Virus record (IMG/VR): IMGVR_UViG_3300042197_003676
Location: 1-43,584 of that record
Length of the DNA: 43,584 bases
Origin: a virus
Strand: one strand, 5' to 3'
The notes under the pieces are model-generated. The model had not been told where the DNA came from. It did no database searches and saw only the letters and a program-made list of their open reading frames with translations. A program made the position numbers and the translations under genes. Shown one piece after another: positions 33,720-42,577 of the stretch; position 1 is the stretch's first letter, and each line of letters begins with the position of its first letter.

Positions 33720-33754
33720 ATAAAAAAATAGATGCCCTATTTTTGTAAGGCATC
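33720..33754 (-). terminator. Intrinsic terminator for the minus-strand gene at 33791
   Basis: GATGCC (33731-33736) pairs with GGCATC (33749-33754) across a 12-base loop. On the minus strand the stem is followed by TATTTTTTTAT (33730 to 33720). It lies 36 bases after the stop of the 152-residue gene and separates it from the giant-fibre transcript. Confidence 0.75.
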
Positions 33755-33790
33755 CGTTTAATTTTTAAATAAATTTAAAATGTTTTCTGA

Positions 33791-34249
33791 TTAACTTTCA
33801 GAAACTGTAATTGCACCACTTACGAATTTTGCTTCGTTTCCAACAGTTATAATTTGTGGATTTGCAAGAGCATCTGCATAAAAGACAACGTGTCCAGATG
33901 CTGATCCTGTATTATGTGAGCATAAAGCAAAGTGTGTAACATAACCAGTATCTGCAATGCTATTTGTTGGCCCATAAGTACCAGAAGAAATACCAAACGA
34001 TATTTCATTTGTATTACCTGTTTGTCCATTTGAAGCAGATGCAAAAACAACTTCTTGTCTTGCATATCCTGAACCGGTTATTTCAGTTGTGGTATTAAAA
34101 GAACCACTATTTATACCAACTGTATATATGGCAGAGCCTGAATGTAAACTTACGAAGATCTTTCCAGATGAAGAACCAGTTAAGCTATTTCCTGGCACCA
34201 ATGCTGCATTTAGAACTTGATTTTTTAGATATAATGACTTATCACCCAT
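33791..34249 (-). CDS. Phage tail-fibre-type small protein
   Basis: A 152-residue protein with the layout of short phage tail-fibre proteins found in many tailed phages. It opens with a helix (LKNQVLNAALVPGNSL), then KIFVSLHSGSA, then the core TEITGSGYARQEVVFASASN, ISFGISSGTYGPTNSIADTG, YVTHFALCSHNTGSASGHVV, and an end with AITVSES. The GSGYARQ-V-F...A motif is the strongest marker. TAGGAG precedes the ATG. It has its own terminator downstream and a divergent plus-strand gene upstream, so it is a single-gene transcript. It is less AT-rich than its neighbours, in line with strong expression. Confidence 0.72.
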   Translation of the reverse strand: MGDKSLYLKNQVLNAALVPGNSLTGSSSGKIFVSLHSGSAIYTVGINSGSFNTTTEITGSGYARQEVVFASASNGQTGNTNEISFGISSGTYGPTNSIADTGYVTHFALCSHNTGSASGHVVFYADALANPQIITVGNEAKFVSGAITVSES

Positions 34250-34350
34250 TTTATTTAAATTCTCCTATTTGTTTTGAACTAAGTTAAAAATAATTTATTC
34301 TTTAATATATATTTAATAATATAAAAATTATCAATTTATTGGGGTAAAAA

Positions 34351-34587
34351 ATGAAAAATAAAATTTTAAAAGAAATTGCAGAATCATTATTAAGAAAAGA
34401 TCCAGAAGCAAAAAACATGTATGAAATAAAAGGTGAAGAACTTGAAACAAAATTAAACTTAAATGAACAATTTAGTGATGTTCATGGTACACAATTTGGG
34501 GTAAAAGACAGTATTGACAAGAAAACATTTGAAAAGAAATCTAAAATGTTATTAGAAAAATGGAATAAATTAACTTTTATTGATTAA
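34351..34587 (+). CDS. Small hypothetical protein in a plus-strand island
   Basis: A 78-residue, charged, mostly helical protein, unrecognised. The start MKNKILKEIAESLLRKD recalls the short N-terminal targeting sequences of T4 internal head proteins, which carry an I-A-E cleavage site at about residue 10; this is only a resemblance. GGGG seven bases before the ATG may serve as ribosome-binding site. It is the only plus-strand gene between two minus-strand transcripts, and its stop abuts the stop of the gene on the other strand, so it behaves as an independent unit. Confidence 0.6.
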   Translation: MKNKILKEIAESLLRKDPEAKNMYEIKGEELETKLNLNEQFSDVHGTQFGVKDSIDKKTFEKKSKMLLEKWNKLTFID

Positions 34588-35115
34588 TTAATTTGTTGTA
34601 ACACGAAATATTTCTAATGTTATTATAGATTTTGCTGGTACTGGCACATTAAATTTAATTTTATTATTACTACTACCGGTTTCAACTTCTGAATTAACAT
34701 CTGTATGATCAGAAATTAGTCTGACTCCATTTAAAAATACAGAAACATTATTTTTAAAATTAATTTCTGACATTATTATTCCTGTAGTGTCTATTCCATT
34801 AAATGAGATCTCATTCCCAGAATTTAATTCATTATTTTGTTCATGATAAAATATTGTTTTAGATGCAGATAAAGGTGACTGAAAAGTTAAATTCTTAACA
34901 GATGAAGACAATAATGTTAATGAGCTTGATAAACTATATAGTGATGCACTTAAACCCGTGGATATGCTATTAGAGCTAGTTACAGATGAAGTTATTATAT
35001 TTTTTATATTAATTATTCCAATATTTGTTGTCTTATTTGTTTGAGTTATTATATTTGTTGTATTGTTTATAGCCTTTATAGTTTTTATACTTATTTTATC
35101 ACTTCTATTTTTCAT
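34588..35115 (-). CDS. Short fibre-like protein
   Basis: A 175-residue protein. Residues 1-55 are Ile/Asn/Thr-rich (INNTTNIITQTNKTTNIGII). A Ser/Leu-rich heptad-like stretch follows (SASLYSLSSSLTLLSSSVKN), probably a trimeric coiled-coil stalk. The last 60 residues (INFKNNVSVFLNGVRLISDH ... KSIITLEIFRVTTN) resemble the C-terminal tip of the repeat fibre at 2134 (DLNVYVNGVLI ... GDVVTLEKF). A stalk-plus-tip layout fits a small fibre or whisker. It is 23 bases from the large gene upstream on the minus strand. Confidence 0.65.
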   Translation of the reverse strand: MKNRSDKISIKTIKAINNTTNIITQTNKTTNIGIINIKNIITSSVTSSNSISTGLSASLYSLSSSLTLLSSSVKNLTFQSPLSASKTIFYHEQNNELNSGNEISFNGIDTTGIIMSEINFKNNVSVFLNGVRLISDHTDVNSEVETGSSNNKIKFNVPVPAKSIITLEIFRVTTN

Positions 35116-35138
35116 TTTATAATATTATCCAAATTATT

Positions 35139-37928
35139 TTATATATAATCTTCTAAATCATCAAAAGGTGTGTATAATTCTGTAATATATGTACTTTGAA
35201 CAGTAGTTATATAACCTAAATTCAATTTTGTATATCTATTTGTAGAATAATAATCAATATTATCAAGTGTAGTTTCAGCTCTAAACCCACTGAACCCTGT
35301 TGGAGAATATGAAGGTGTGAAATTAGAAGTTAAAATAGAACCTGATATTGATGAAGTAGATAGAGATCTATATTTTTTATCTGATTGATCAAATATGTGA
35401 TCCATATCATAATTTGTTGAAAAACCATCAATAACTAATCTATTGTTATAATTACTTTCAATAACATCATCTTGATCTTTTGTATACCTTCCGACCAATT
35501 TTATTTTTACATCTTGATCAGAAATAACAAAATCATGAGATCCAGACACAGCATATGGTATTGAACCAGAAGGTATTGATGGTCTGCATTTTGAAATTAA
35601 TAAAGTTAATTTATCACCATTTTTAAGTCTATATGAAGATGCTTTTTCGGCATATAAATTTGATACAAGCATATATCTTTTATTTGCGCCATTTGCAACT
35701 AAATAGCTATAGTCTGAATTAGACATGCTACCAGAATAGAAATGATTTTTTACATAAACTTTATTTTGACCTGTAAATTTTGACGTGTTAAATGGTGCGA
35801 CATCTACTGTTTCAGATCTTTGACTAAAATCTTCACCTGTATTATTCCTTGAGAAAGGTTCTATTTCCCTTAACATAACAGTATTATTTGATATTGTGTT
35901 TAATTCAACATATTCTTGCTTTAAAAAATCGATATGGTTAGTTGGCTGATAAGATGTCAATAAATTAACACCATTTGATAATTTTGGTTTTAAATTTAAT
36001 CTTACACTGCCTGTTGGAATTGAATTAGAAATAACAAAATCTGGTTCATTGTAGCCTTTTATTCTTATTCTTTTAATATATTCTTTGGCACCGCCAGTTA
36101 TATGTTGTATACTTGTATTGTTTATATAATCATAGTCATTTTCATGTGTTATAAAAGCTTTTGCAATTGTGTCAACTGTTGAATCATCTCTAATATTAAT
36201 TAAAGCTACTGTTATTCCTGGTCCACCTGTATCAAATTTCTGTAGATTTGTTGTGCCAATTTGTCCGGCCAATAAAGCTGAGCCAGAATAATATTGATAA
36301 TTTGTTACATCATCAAACCATCCTGTGCCTGCTTTATAACCAAATTCTATCTCGACATCATCTAAAATTAAATCATTGTTTTTAAGACCGAGCCTAAAAA
36401 ACCTATCTTTTTTATTTATAAAGCTTGAATTTGTTTCAAAGACACTAAAATTTAATTTTGTATTCCTTCTACTTGAAAATGCTAATCTTTCATAAAAATC
36501 TGTCAGGTTGGGTGTTATTTGCATAGATGATGCAGACACTAAATGAAAACCTGTTGGAGAATATGTTATTTGATCATTATTTTTAAAACTTATTCTTTCA
36601 TTTTCCGGGTTTATGACCGAACCTGTATCATATACTAGAAATGTTTTTGCATCAAAATCATAATAATACATTGATGCAGTTTTTTCAAACATTTTTATGT
36701 TATATAAATTCTCAAGAGTTATATTTTTTATAAAAACTTCTGAGGAACTATTTTCTTCATAAAAAGCTTCTTCTGTAAATGATGGATTATTTTGTTTATA
36801 TTCTATGCTATTAATAAAATTTACATTTTGAGATCTAACCTCACATGTGTTTGAAATTTCTATTGTGTCATTTGAGTATAAATCTTGTAAATCTTCTGAC
36901 AAAGGTGTTCCATTTGCATAAAATCTTTGATTAACAAATGGAAATATATTTGAACCTGTTAAATTAACTTTTGTTAATCTATCATCAAAATATTTTATAG
37001 AGTCAATTTTTCTTGGTTTGTTTGAAACTTTTCTTGGTGCAATTTTTCTGAAATGCCTACTATTTGGAGTAAAATGGATTGAAGTGTTTAAAATCGTTCC
37101 ACCAGGCCAATTATTTTTTAAATTTAAACTATTTCTATATGGTTTTTCATTTTCTGTAAAAGAGCCAGATATGTACCCACCATATTTATATGATCCCGAA
37201 TATAATGTTGGGTCTGATATTGATGAGAAATCTCTTAGACTGCCTGTGCATAAGAATACACCGCATGTTGTATTTGTTGTATATAAAGGGTCATAAAAAA
37301 ATAATTTTAAATCCTCATCTCTACTTAAATCAATTTTTTTGTAATTAAAATATATTTTTCCATTTTCAGTTAAAACACATTCAAACTCACTTCTTAAACC
37401 TTTTTCTTTACTTAATGATGAGTCAGTTGGAGCATTTAAAATATTCCATCTAGTAGAAAAATATTTGCCATATTTATTATTGTATGATTTATAATAAGTT
37501 ACTCCAGATTGTTTACCTCCCGAATATGGACCTGGTTCAGTTTTACCAGATTCAGTATAATTATATGATGGTAGTATATATTCAGAAAACCATGGTGCTA
37601 TTAAAACATTATTGTGAGTTGTTAATAAATTTATTGAACCAGTTGATAAACTACCTACCATAAATATTTCATTTAAAATTGAGCTAGTTGTTGGTGATGA
37701 ATTATTTGGATCTATTAATGTAACAAATCCAAACAAAGATATCATTAATTTATTATAAGTTATATCATTCAGCTGAAAATTAAATCCTATATCTTGAATT
37801 GAGTGGCTTAATATGAGATAATTTGTTTCATTAATTACGTTATTTTGTTCTAAGTAAACAAAGTTTTCAGCAAATGTATCTTCTGGTGTGGTTGTATAAG
37901 TTAAAATGTAATCAGAAAAGTTATTCAT
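35139..37928 (-). CDS. Large distal-tail or baseplate-region structural protein
   Basis: I do not recognise this 929-residue protein. It is rich in Tyr, Asn, Ser and Asp, with many beta-type segments and no membrane spans. Local features are RSEFECVLTENGKIYFNYKK near residue 185, PNSRHFRKIAPRKVSNKPRK (about 290-310, a basic patch), and an Asp/Tyr-rich middle such as DYDYINNTSIQHITGG. It lies 6 bases downstream of a 208-residue gene and upstream of a small fibre gene. Size and neighbours suggest a virion component near the baseplate or fibre attachment site; this rests on context only. Confidence 0.6.
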   Translation of the reverse strand: MNNFSDYILTYTTTPEDTFAENFVYLEQNNVINETNYLILSHSIQDIGFNFQLNDITYNKLMISLFGFVTLIDPNNSSPTTSSILNEIFMVGSLSTGSINLLTTHNNVLIAPWFSEYILPSYNYTESGKTEPGPYSGGKQSGVTYYKSYNNKYGKYFSTRWNILNAPTDSSLSKEKGLRSEFECVLTENGKIYFNYKKIDLSRDEDLKLFFYDPLYTTNTTCGVFLCTGSLRDFSSISDPTLYSGSYKYGGYISGSFTENEKPYRNSLNLKNNWPGGTILNTSIHFTPNSRHFRKIAPRKVSNKPRKIDSIKYFDDRLTKVNLTGSNIFPFVNQRFYANGTPLSEDLQDLYSNDTIEISNTCEVRSQNVNFINSIEYKQNNPSFTEEAFYEENSSSEVFIKNITLENLYNIKMFEKTASMYYYDFDAKTFLVYDTGSVINPENERISFKNNDQITYSPTGFHLVSASSMQITPNLTDFYERLAFSSRRNTKLNFSVFETNSSFINKKDRFFRLGLKNNDLILDDVEIEFGYKAGTGWFDDVTNYQYYSGSALLAGQIGTTNLQKFDTGGPGITVALINIRDDSTVDTIAKAFITHENDYDYINNTSIQHITGGAKEYIKRIRIKGYNEPDFVISNSIPTGSVRLNLKPKLSNGVNLLTSYQPTNHIDFLKQEYVELNTISNNTVMLREIEPFSRNNTGEDFSQRSETVDVAPFNTSKFTGQNKVYVKNHFYSGSMSNSDYSYLVANGANKRYMLVSNLYAEKASSYRLKNGDKLTLLISKCRPSIPSGSIPYAVSGSHDFVISDQDVKIKLVGRYTKDQDDVIESNYNNRLVIDGFSTNYDMDHIFDQSDKKYRSLSTSSISGSILTSNFTPSYSPTGFSGFRAETTLDNIDYYSTNRYTKLNLGYITTVQSTYITELYTPFDDLEDYI

Positions 37929-37934
37929 ATTTAA

Positions 37935-38561
37935 TTATTTATTTTTTATATATTTTCCGCCATAAACTATTGAATCTATACCTTGTGATGAATCATATGA
38001 ATATGTCCATCCAGAACTTGGATAATTTTTATTGTACATTAATGTATTATTATCCAACCAGTCAATACCTGCCTCTTTTTGCAAAGTTGTTCTTATGGTG
38101 TAATTATTTGGTGTATCTTTAAAAGCAACATATCTATTTGGTTCAACAAATAATTCTCTTGGTTCATATTGATAATCATTATAATATTTATTTCTATCAA
38201 ATTCAATTGGTTTAAATGAGTTTATATCATAATGTTGATCTTGTGGCATGAAATCTGAAAATTGATAGATATCAATATTTCCATTTCCACTTTCATAGTG
38301 TTGATTAAAATCAGACCTTCTTGGAGTTATTATGTTTTGTGCTGCTAATTCTTCCAATAAATTATTATCATATTCTGGGTCTGCTTCAATAAATTTTGTC
38401 TGGTCTTGGTCCTCTGAGACTATTTTAACCCTATTTGCTCCATAAACTATTTCAACTTCACACGCAATTGAATGTTCGTATCTTTGTGGTTCTCTTTTTC
38501 TAATATCCTTTTCCCAAGAATATTTTGTTAAGTCACTATTTTGATCAATAAATATTTTCAT
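37935..38561 (-). CDS. Hypothetical structural protein
   Basis: An unrecognised 208-residue acidic protein, rich in Asp, Asn and Tyr. It begins MKIFIDQNSDLTKYSWEKDI and contains EIVYGANRVKIVSEDQDQTK near residue 45 and WTYSYDSSQGIDSIVYGGKY at the end. No signal or membrane segment is visible. It heads a minus-strand transcript with the 929-residue gene six bases on, and its upstream region carries a palindromic -10-like box shared with the divergent Nudix gene. It probably works with the 929-residue protein. Confidence 0.58.
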   Translation of the reverse strand: MKIFIDQNSDLTKYSWEKDIRKREPQRYEHSIACEVEIVYGANRVKIVSEDQDQTKFIEADPEYDNNLLEELAAQNIITPRRSDFNQHYESGNGNIDIYQFSDFMPQDQHYDINSFKPIEFDRNKYYNDYQYEPRELFVEPNRYVAFKDTPNNYTIRTTLQKEAGIDWLDNNTLMYNKNYPSSGWTYSYDSSQGIDSIVYGGKYIKNK

Positions 38562-38586
38562 TTATTTAATAAAACTCATAATAATT

Positions 38587-38596
38587 ATTATATAAT
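38587..38596. promoter_or_regulatory. Palindromic TATAAT box in a divergent intergenic region
   Basis: ATTATATAAT reads the same on both strands and gives a perfect -10 hexamer (TATAAT) in each direction: toward the Nudix gene (plus) and toward the 208-residue gene (minus). No good -35 element is visible on either side. A shared or mutually exclusive divergent promoter is possible, but AT-rich background makes chance matches likely. Confidence 0.3.
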
Positions 38597-38623
38597 ATCT
38601 AAAATAATATATAGTGTTAAATC

Positions 38624-39061
38624 ATGAAAATAGGTGCTGGCTTTATAATATATAAAATACAAAATAACAAAATTAAATTTTTTGTTTTATATAAAAAAAA
38701 TAATCAAATTGATTTACCAAAAGGTGGCTGGGATAAAGAAATAGATTCTAATAGTTTATTAAATACTGCTCTAAGAGAGACTTATGAAGAATCATCTTTG
38801 CGAATTAAACATAATAATATTTTATTAGATAAATTCGACAAACCTCTTTGTAAAACTTTTAAAAATTTAACTTTTTTTATTGCAAAACATGATGACTCAC
38901 AACCGGAAATTTTAAAAAATCCATCAACAAACATAATTGAACATATTGGTTTTGATTGGTTATTTATAGAAGAGATGCTATACTCTGCCCCAAATTACTT
39001 GATTAAACCAATAATTTGGTCATTTAAACAAATAAAAATAAAAGAAGGGATAACTTCATAA
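38624..39061 (+). CDS. Nudix hydrolase
   Basis: A 145-residue protein with the Nudix fold beginning MKIGAGFIIYKI and a Nudix box at about 34-59: KGGWDKEI, a short insertion, then ALRETYEESSL (49-59; Glu52, Glu55 and Glu56 bind metal). The box is imperfect: the segment between the Gly and the REx2EE core is about two residues longer than the consensus, and the first conserved Glu is displaced. Such enzymes hydrolyse nucleoside diphosphates linked to another group, such as dinucleoside polyphosphates, ADP-ribose or capped RNA ends; the substrate here is not predictable. It lies in a two-gene plus-strand island and has no clear ribosome-binding site. Confidence 0.85.
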   Translation: MKIGAGFIIYKIQNNKIKFFVLYKKNNQIDLPKGGWDKEIDSNSLLNTALRETYEESSLRIKHNNILLDKFDKPLCKTFKNLTFFIAKHDDSQPEILKNPSTNIIEHIGFDWLFIEEMLYSAPNYLIKPIIWSFKQIKIKEGITS

Positions 39062-39064
39062 ATA

Positions 39065-39328
39065 ATGATAGAAAAGCCTTATATCAAAAATTTGTGCGAT
39101 GGAATTGATATTGAATTTTCACATGATAAATTATTTGGAGACCAAAGACCAAAAAGAATAATTGTTTATAAAAATACTTATTCAAATTGCCCCGCAGATG
39201 AATTTTTAATAAAAGAAACAATGAAAAAATTTGGTTTTTCTATAAGTTATGGGCAATTTGATAACAAAGATGTTACATATGAATGTAAAATTTTATGTGC
39301 TCTTAGTTCTAAGAAACAAAAAAAATAA
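39065..39328 (+). CDS. Small hypothetical protein after the Nudix gene
   Basis: An unrecognised 87-residue protein, three bases after the Nudix stop and probably coupled to it. It has four cysteines (LCDGID, NCPADEF, ECKILCALS) and a basic C-terminus SSKKQKK. The middle is alternating beta/alpha in character (RPKRIIVYKNTYS; IKETMKKFGFSIS). Its stop lies four bases from the stop of the convergent 1,080-residue gene. Function unknown. Confidence 0.6.
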   Translation: MIEKPYIKNLCDGIDIEFSHDKLFGDQRPKRIIVYKNTYSNCPADEFLIKETMKKFGFSISYGQFDNKDVTYECKILCALSSKKQKK

Positions 39329-39332
39329 TAAT

Positions 39333-42300
39333 CTATGTTTGTGTTGAAGGATATTTTGCATCTTTATTTGTTTTAAATATATCTTTATGCAAATAAAAAA
39401 CTGGTATTTTATATTCTATTTTTGTTCTTTCCAACATATGTGATTCAATATTTCTTGTTATTCCTTTAAACTTAGTTTTTGTTGGAATTAAATAAGAAAC
39501 CGCATTACTTAATGCCAAATCAAAATATTTTGTAAAATCAAAAAATAATTTAAAATTTAATTTCTTGCTTAAATTTGAAAAGAATAATTCTCTATTGTAA
39601 TCAACATTTTTATATGTTGTGCTTTGTATAGAATTTGGATCATTTAAATAATTTTCTATTTCTTTTGTGTTTGATAATATATTAATAATTTCATCATTTA
39701 ATGAATCAATTAAAGATAATGAAATTTCTAATATGTTATTATCATTCTTATAATAATCATCTAAGTCATCATGTTTTCTTATTTTTCTAAATGAGATATT
39801 ATCATCAAAATTTGGGGATATAATTGAATAATAAAAAGTCTCTGGCTTTAATACTTTATCAGATAAATTAAAATTATCTCCATATAAATGTATCTCATTA
39901 CCAGTTATGTCATTAAAAAATACCTCTCCAATATCATTTGAATTTTTGTCATTATATTTGTTTATAACGTACATTTTTAATGATTCATAAGAAGCACTAT
40001 GGTTTTTTTCAAATATATTATTTACAAGATTTATATCTGCACCAAATGAAAATGGATTTATAATATGTTCCTTTTCTTCATTTTCAGATAATGTTTTTGT
40101 CCAAAATTTTAAGTTTGAAATATTAAAATATGTTTCTGTATATAATTGTTCTTCATCTGTTAAAAATCTAGATTGAGTATTATTCTGGTTTGGTATATTT
40201 CCTATCGATAAATAACTACCACTTGCATTATTTTCCAAACTAAACAGTGACTGAATATTTATATTTGTATCTTGAATATAACTAGATGTTTGGTATATTT
40301 CATATTCATCATAATTTAAAGGTTTTGCTACCTTAAAGAAATAGTTATTTTTTGCTTTCCCCGTATATTCTTTTCCTACACTTATATACCAAATATCATT
40401 ATCATATATTGGAATTCCTTCAAATTCTAATGAATTAACAGAAGATGATGGTTCAAAATTAAAATACCAAGTCAACTTATTTAAGTCTGCGTCGGCTACA
40501 ATATTTGAAATACAACCTTCGTTAATTGGAATATCAGAACCAACTGTGTGTAACCTGATTAAGCTGCTAAATTCATTGTTGTCTACTTCTCTTTTATTAT
40601 ATTTTGCCAAAAATTCAACTGTCCAACTTCCTGATAAAAACATAGAATCATTATTTGAATTACCTGATGGCGGGGGATATCCAATTGATGTTTCTCTTGT
40701 TTTTCTTAAAAATGAAGATGTAACATAAGAGTCAGAATCAAATTTTAACATACCATCAATTTTTTTTCTTATTTCTCTCATGGATGATATTTTTGTATTT
40801 TTACCACCATGTTCTTTTATTCTCAAGGATATATCAGGATCTATTCCTATACATCTCATTAACATTTTTATTGATTCTAATGTTCCTTTTGATTTTAATA
40901 TAAAATTAGAATTTATTAGCAATCTTTTTAAAATTTCATCTTGTATTTCACGAACTGATAATTTTTTACCATTTTCATCAATAATTTCTTGACTAGAATA
41001 TTCAATTGGATTGAATGAAGTATTCAAGATATTATTAACATTTAAACCATTTATTTTATTTAGATCTAGAAGAAAATTTGATGGTGGGGTTTCATAGGTG
41101 TTATAGCTAAAATTATTTATGTTAACGATAGCATCAACAAATATTTTTAACTCGTCAAAATAATTTGCAAAAATATAAAGAAATGAAAGAAATAATTGCA
41201 CATTTTTTAACTTAAATTCACCTGGTATTTGATCTAAATTATCTTCATCAAAACTCCCAGCAATATCACCTTTTAAGTCATCAAATGATTGAAATAATTG
41301 TCCATCTATAAAATAATGTTTTGGAAATAATTTATAAATAACATTTGGATTAAAATCATCATAATCTTTTGCGTCAGCCAATAAATTACCATTTAATGCA
41401 AGTATTTCTGAGTTGCCAGGAAAAAGTATTTTATTGTACTCTTCTTTTTCACTTATCAACAATGATGTATTATCATCATTTATATTTTTTCTTAGCGAAG
41501 TTACATAATTTTCTATATTTGAGTGAAAAGAATTTCCAGAGTAGTCTAATACTATTGAATTTACTGCATCTCCTGTATTTGGCGATATATCTGCTGGTTC
41601 ATTAAATCTATAATATAACTTTAAATTGTCTGTTGAGTAAACATTTTTATCATAATAATATGAAATATCATTACTTGTTCTTGCCTCATGAAAAAATCTA
41701 AATTCATCTAATGAGCCACTGAATGTTTGTGATGGAATATATGTTGTTTGAATGTCAAAATTGCTTCCACTTCCAATGATTAACGGTGATGTTTTTGTAT
41801 TTGTTTCTTTTATTAACTGTTTATTAGACCCTGATATGAAACCACCATTTAAATAAGAAATTATTTCTGTATAATCAGATTTACTTCTGTCAACAACAAA
41901 TGCGATATGGTTGAATTTATTTTTATCAATACTAAACTTAACATCATTATAAAATGAACCTGAAAATAAGCACATCCCAATACTTGCAATTGTTGTTGAA
42001 GTTGAAGAACTTAAATAAACAGCAAAACCATGGTTTGATGTGTCATTCTTTTTTTGAACAATAATCTGATTATTATTTGTTGTTGGTGGCACATTAATGT
42101 GGAACTCTATTGTAAAAGAATTGTTTTGTGGGTCTATTACAGATAAATTATCTTCTATTTCAAATTCTTTTTGCGTTGCATAATAGCCTTTTTCGTCAAC
42201 AATTTGTATGTGATTTTCTAATGAACTATTAAAGTTTAAAAAGCCAAAATTACTTGGAAAATTATCAAAAATATATTTTTCAAACCCTGATAAATTATCC

Positions 42301-42575
42301 ATAAAATCATTTAAATCTTTTTTTGTGCCATCAAATGGATATTTATTTATTATTTTTTCAAATGCTAGATTTGTTTTTGCAACGGCTGAGTTAAAAAAGC
42401 AATGGTTTTCGAATTTAGAGAAATCTATATTTGTTTGTTGTGTTGTCCTTAAACCATCACCATATTGATCATTTCTAAATGATGAACTTGAATATAAGTT
42501 TTCAAAAGAACCAGTAACAAATTGTGAAAGATTATTTTTTAATATAAAACTTATTAATTCAGAAGTTTTTGCCAT
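39333..42575 (-). CDS. Distal-tail protein with two LamG-like domains around a KGT motif region
   Basis: A 1,080-residue protein. Residues about 150-325 form a LamG/concanavalin-like domain (NNSFTIEFHINVPP; FNHIAFVVDRSK; SGSLDEFRFFHEART; LKLYYRFNEP). Residues about 455-590 are helical and contain ILKRLLINSNFILKSKGTLE followed by SIKMLMRCIGI. This KGT-x2-SI-x5-R-x2-GI pattern resembles baseplate-region proteins such as P2 gpI and the gp7-like wedge proteins. A second LamG-like domain starts at WTVEFLAKYN (651) and runs to about 850. The last 80 residues are Lys/Tyr-rich. The combination suggests a baseplate-periphery protein that displays glycan-binding domains. It is 2 bases from the gene at the right edge. 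Confidence 0.68.
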   Translation of the reverse strand: MAKTSELISFILKNNLSQFVTGSFENLYSSSSFRNDQYGDGLRTTQQTNIDFSKFENHCFFNSAVAKTNLAFEKIINKYPFDGTKKDLNDFMDNLSGFEKYIFDNFPSNFGFLNFNSSLENHIQIVDEKGYYATQKEFEIEDNLSVIDPQNNSFTIEFHINVPPTTNNNQIIVQKKNDTSNHGFAVYLSSSTSTTIASIGMCLFSGSFYNDVKFSIDKNKFNHIAFVVDRSKSDYTEIISYLNGGFISGSNKQLIKETNTKTSPLIIGSGSNFDIQTTYIPSQTFSGSLDEFRFFHEARTSNDISYYYDKNVYSTDNLKLYYRFNEPADISPNTGDAVNSIVLDYSGNSFHSNIENYVTSLRKNINDDNTSLLISEKEEYNKILFPGNSEILALNGNLLADAKDYDDFNPNVIYKLFPKHYFIDGQLFQSFDDLKGDIAGSFDEDNLDQIPGEFKLKNVQLFLSFLYIFANYFDELKIFVDAIVNINNFSYNTYETPPSNFLLDLNKINGLNVNNILNTSFNPIEYSSQEIIDENGKKLSVREIQDEILKRLLINSNFILKSKGTLESIKMLMRCIGIDPDISLRIKEHGGKNTKISSMREIRKKIDGMLKFDSDSYVTSSFLRKTRETSIGYPPPSGNSNNDSMFLSGSWTVEFLAKYNKREVDNNEFSSLIRLHTVGSDIPINEGCISNIVADADLNKLTWYFNFEPSSSVNSLEFEGIPIYDNDIWYISVGKEYTGKAKNNYFFKVAKPLNYDEYEIYQTSSYIQDTNINIQSLFSLENNASGSYLSIGNIPNQNNTQSRFLTDEEQLYTETYFNISNLKFWTKTLSENEEKEHIINPFSFGADINLVNNIFEKNHSASYESLKMYVINKYNDKNSNDIGEVFFNDITGNEIHLYGDNFNLSDKVLKPETFYYSIISPNFDDNISFRKIRKHDDLDDYYKNDNNILEISLSLIDSLNDEIINILSNTKEIENYLNDPNSIQSTTYKNVDYNRELFFSNLSKKLNFKLFFDFTKYFDLALSNAVSYLIPTKTKFKGITRNIESHMLERTKIEYKIPVFYLHKDIFKTNKDAKYPSTQT

Positions 42576-42577
42576 TA

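Noticed and set aside
34581-34592. TTAATTAA palindrome at the convergent stops as a regulatory site
   Set aside because: It is formed by two abutting TAA/TTA stop codons in AT-rich DNA and needs no further explanation.
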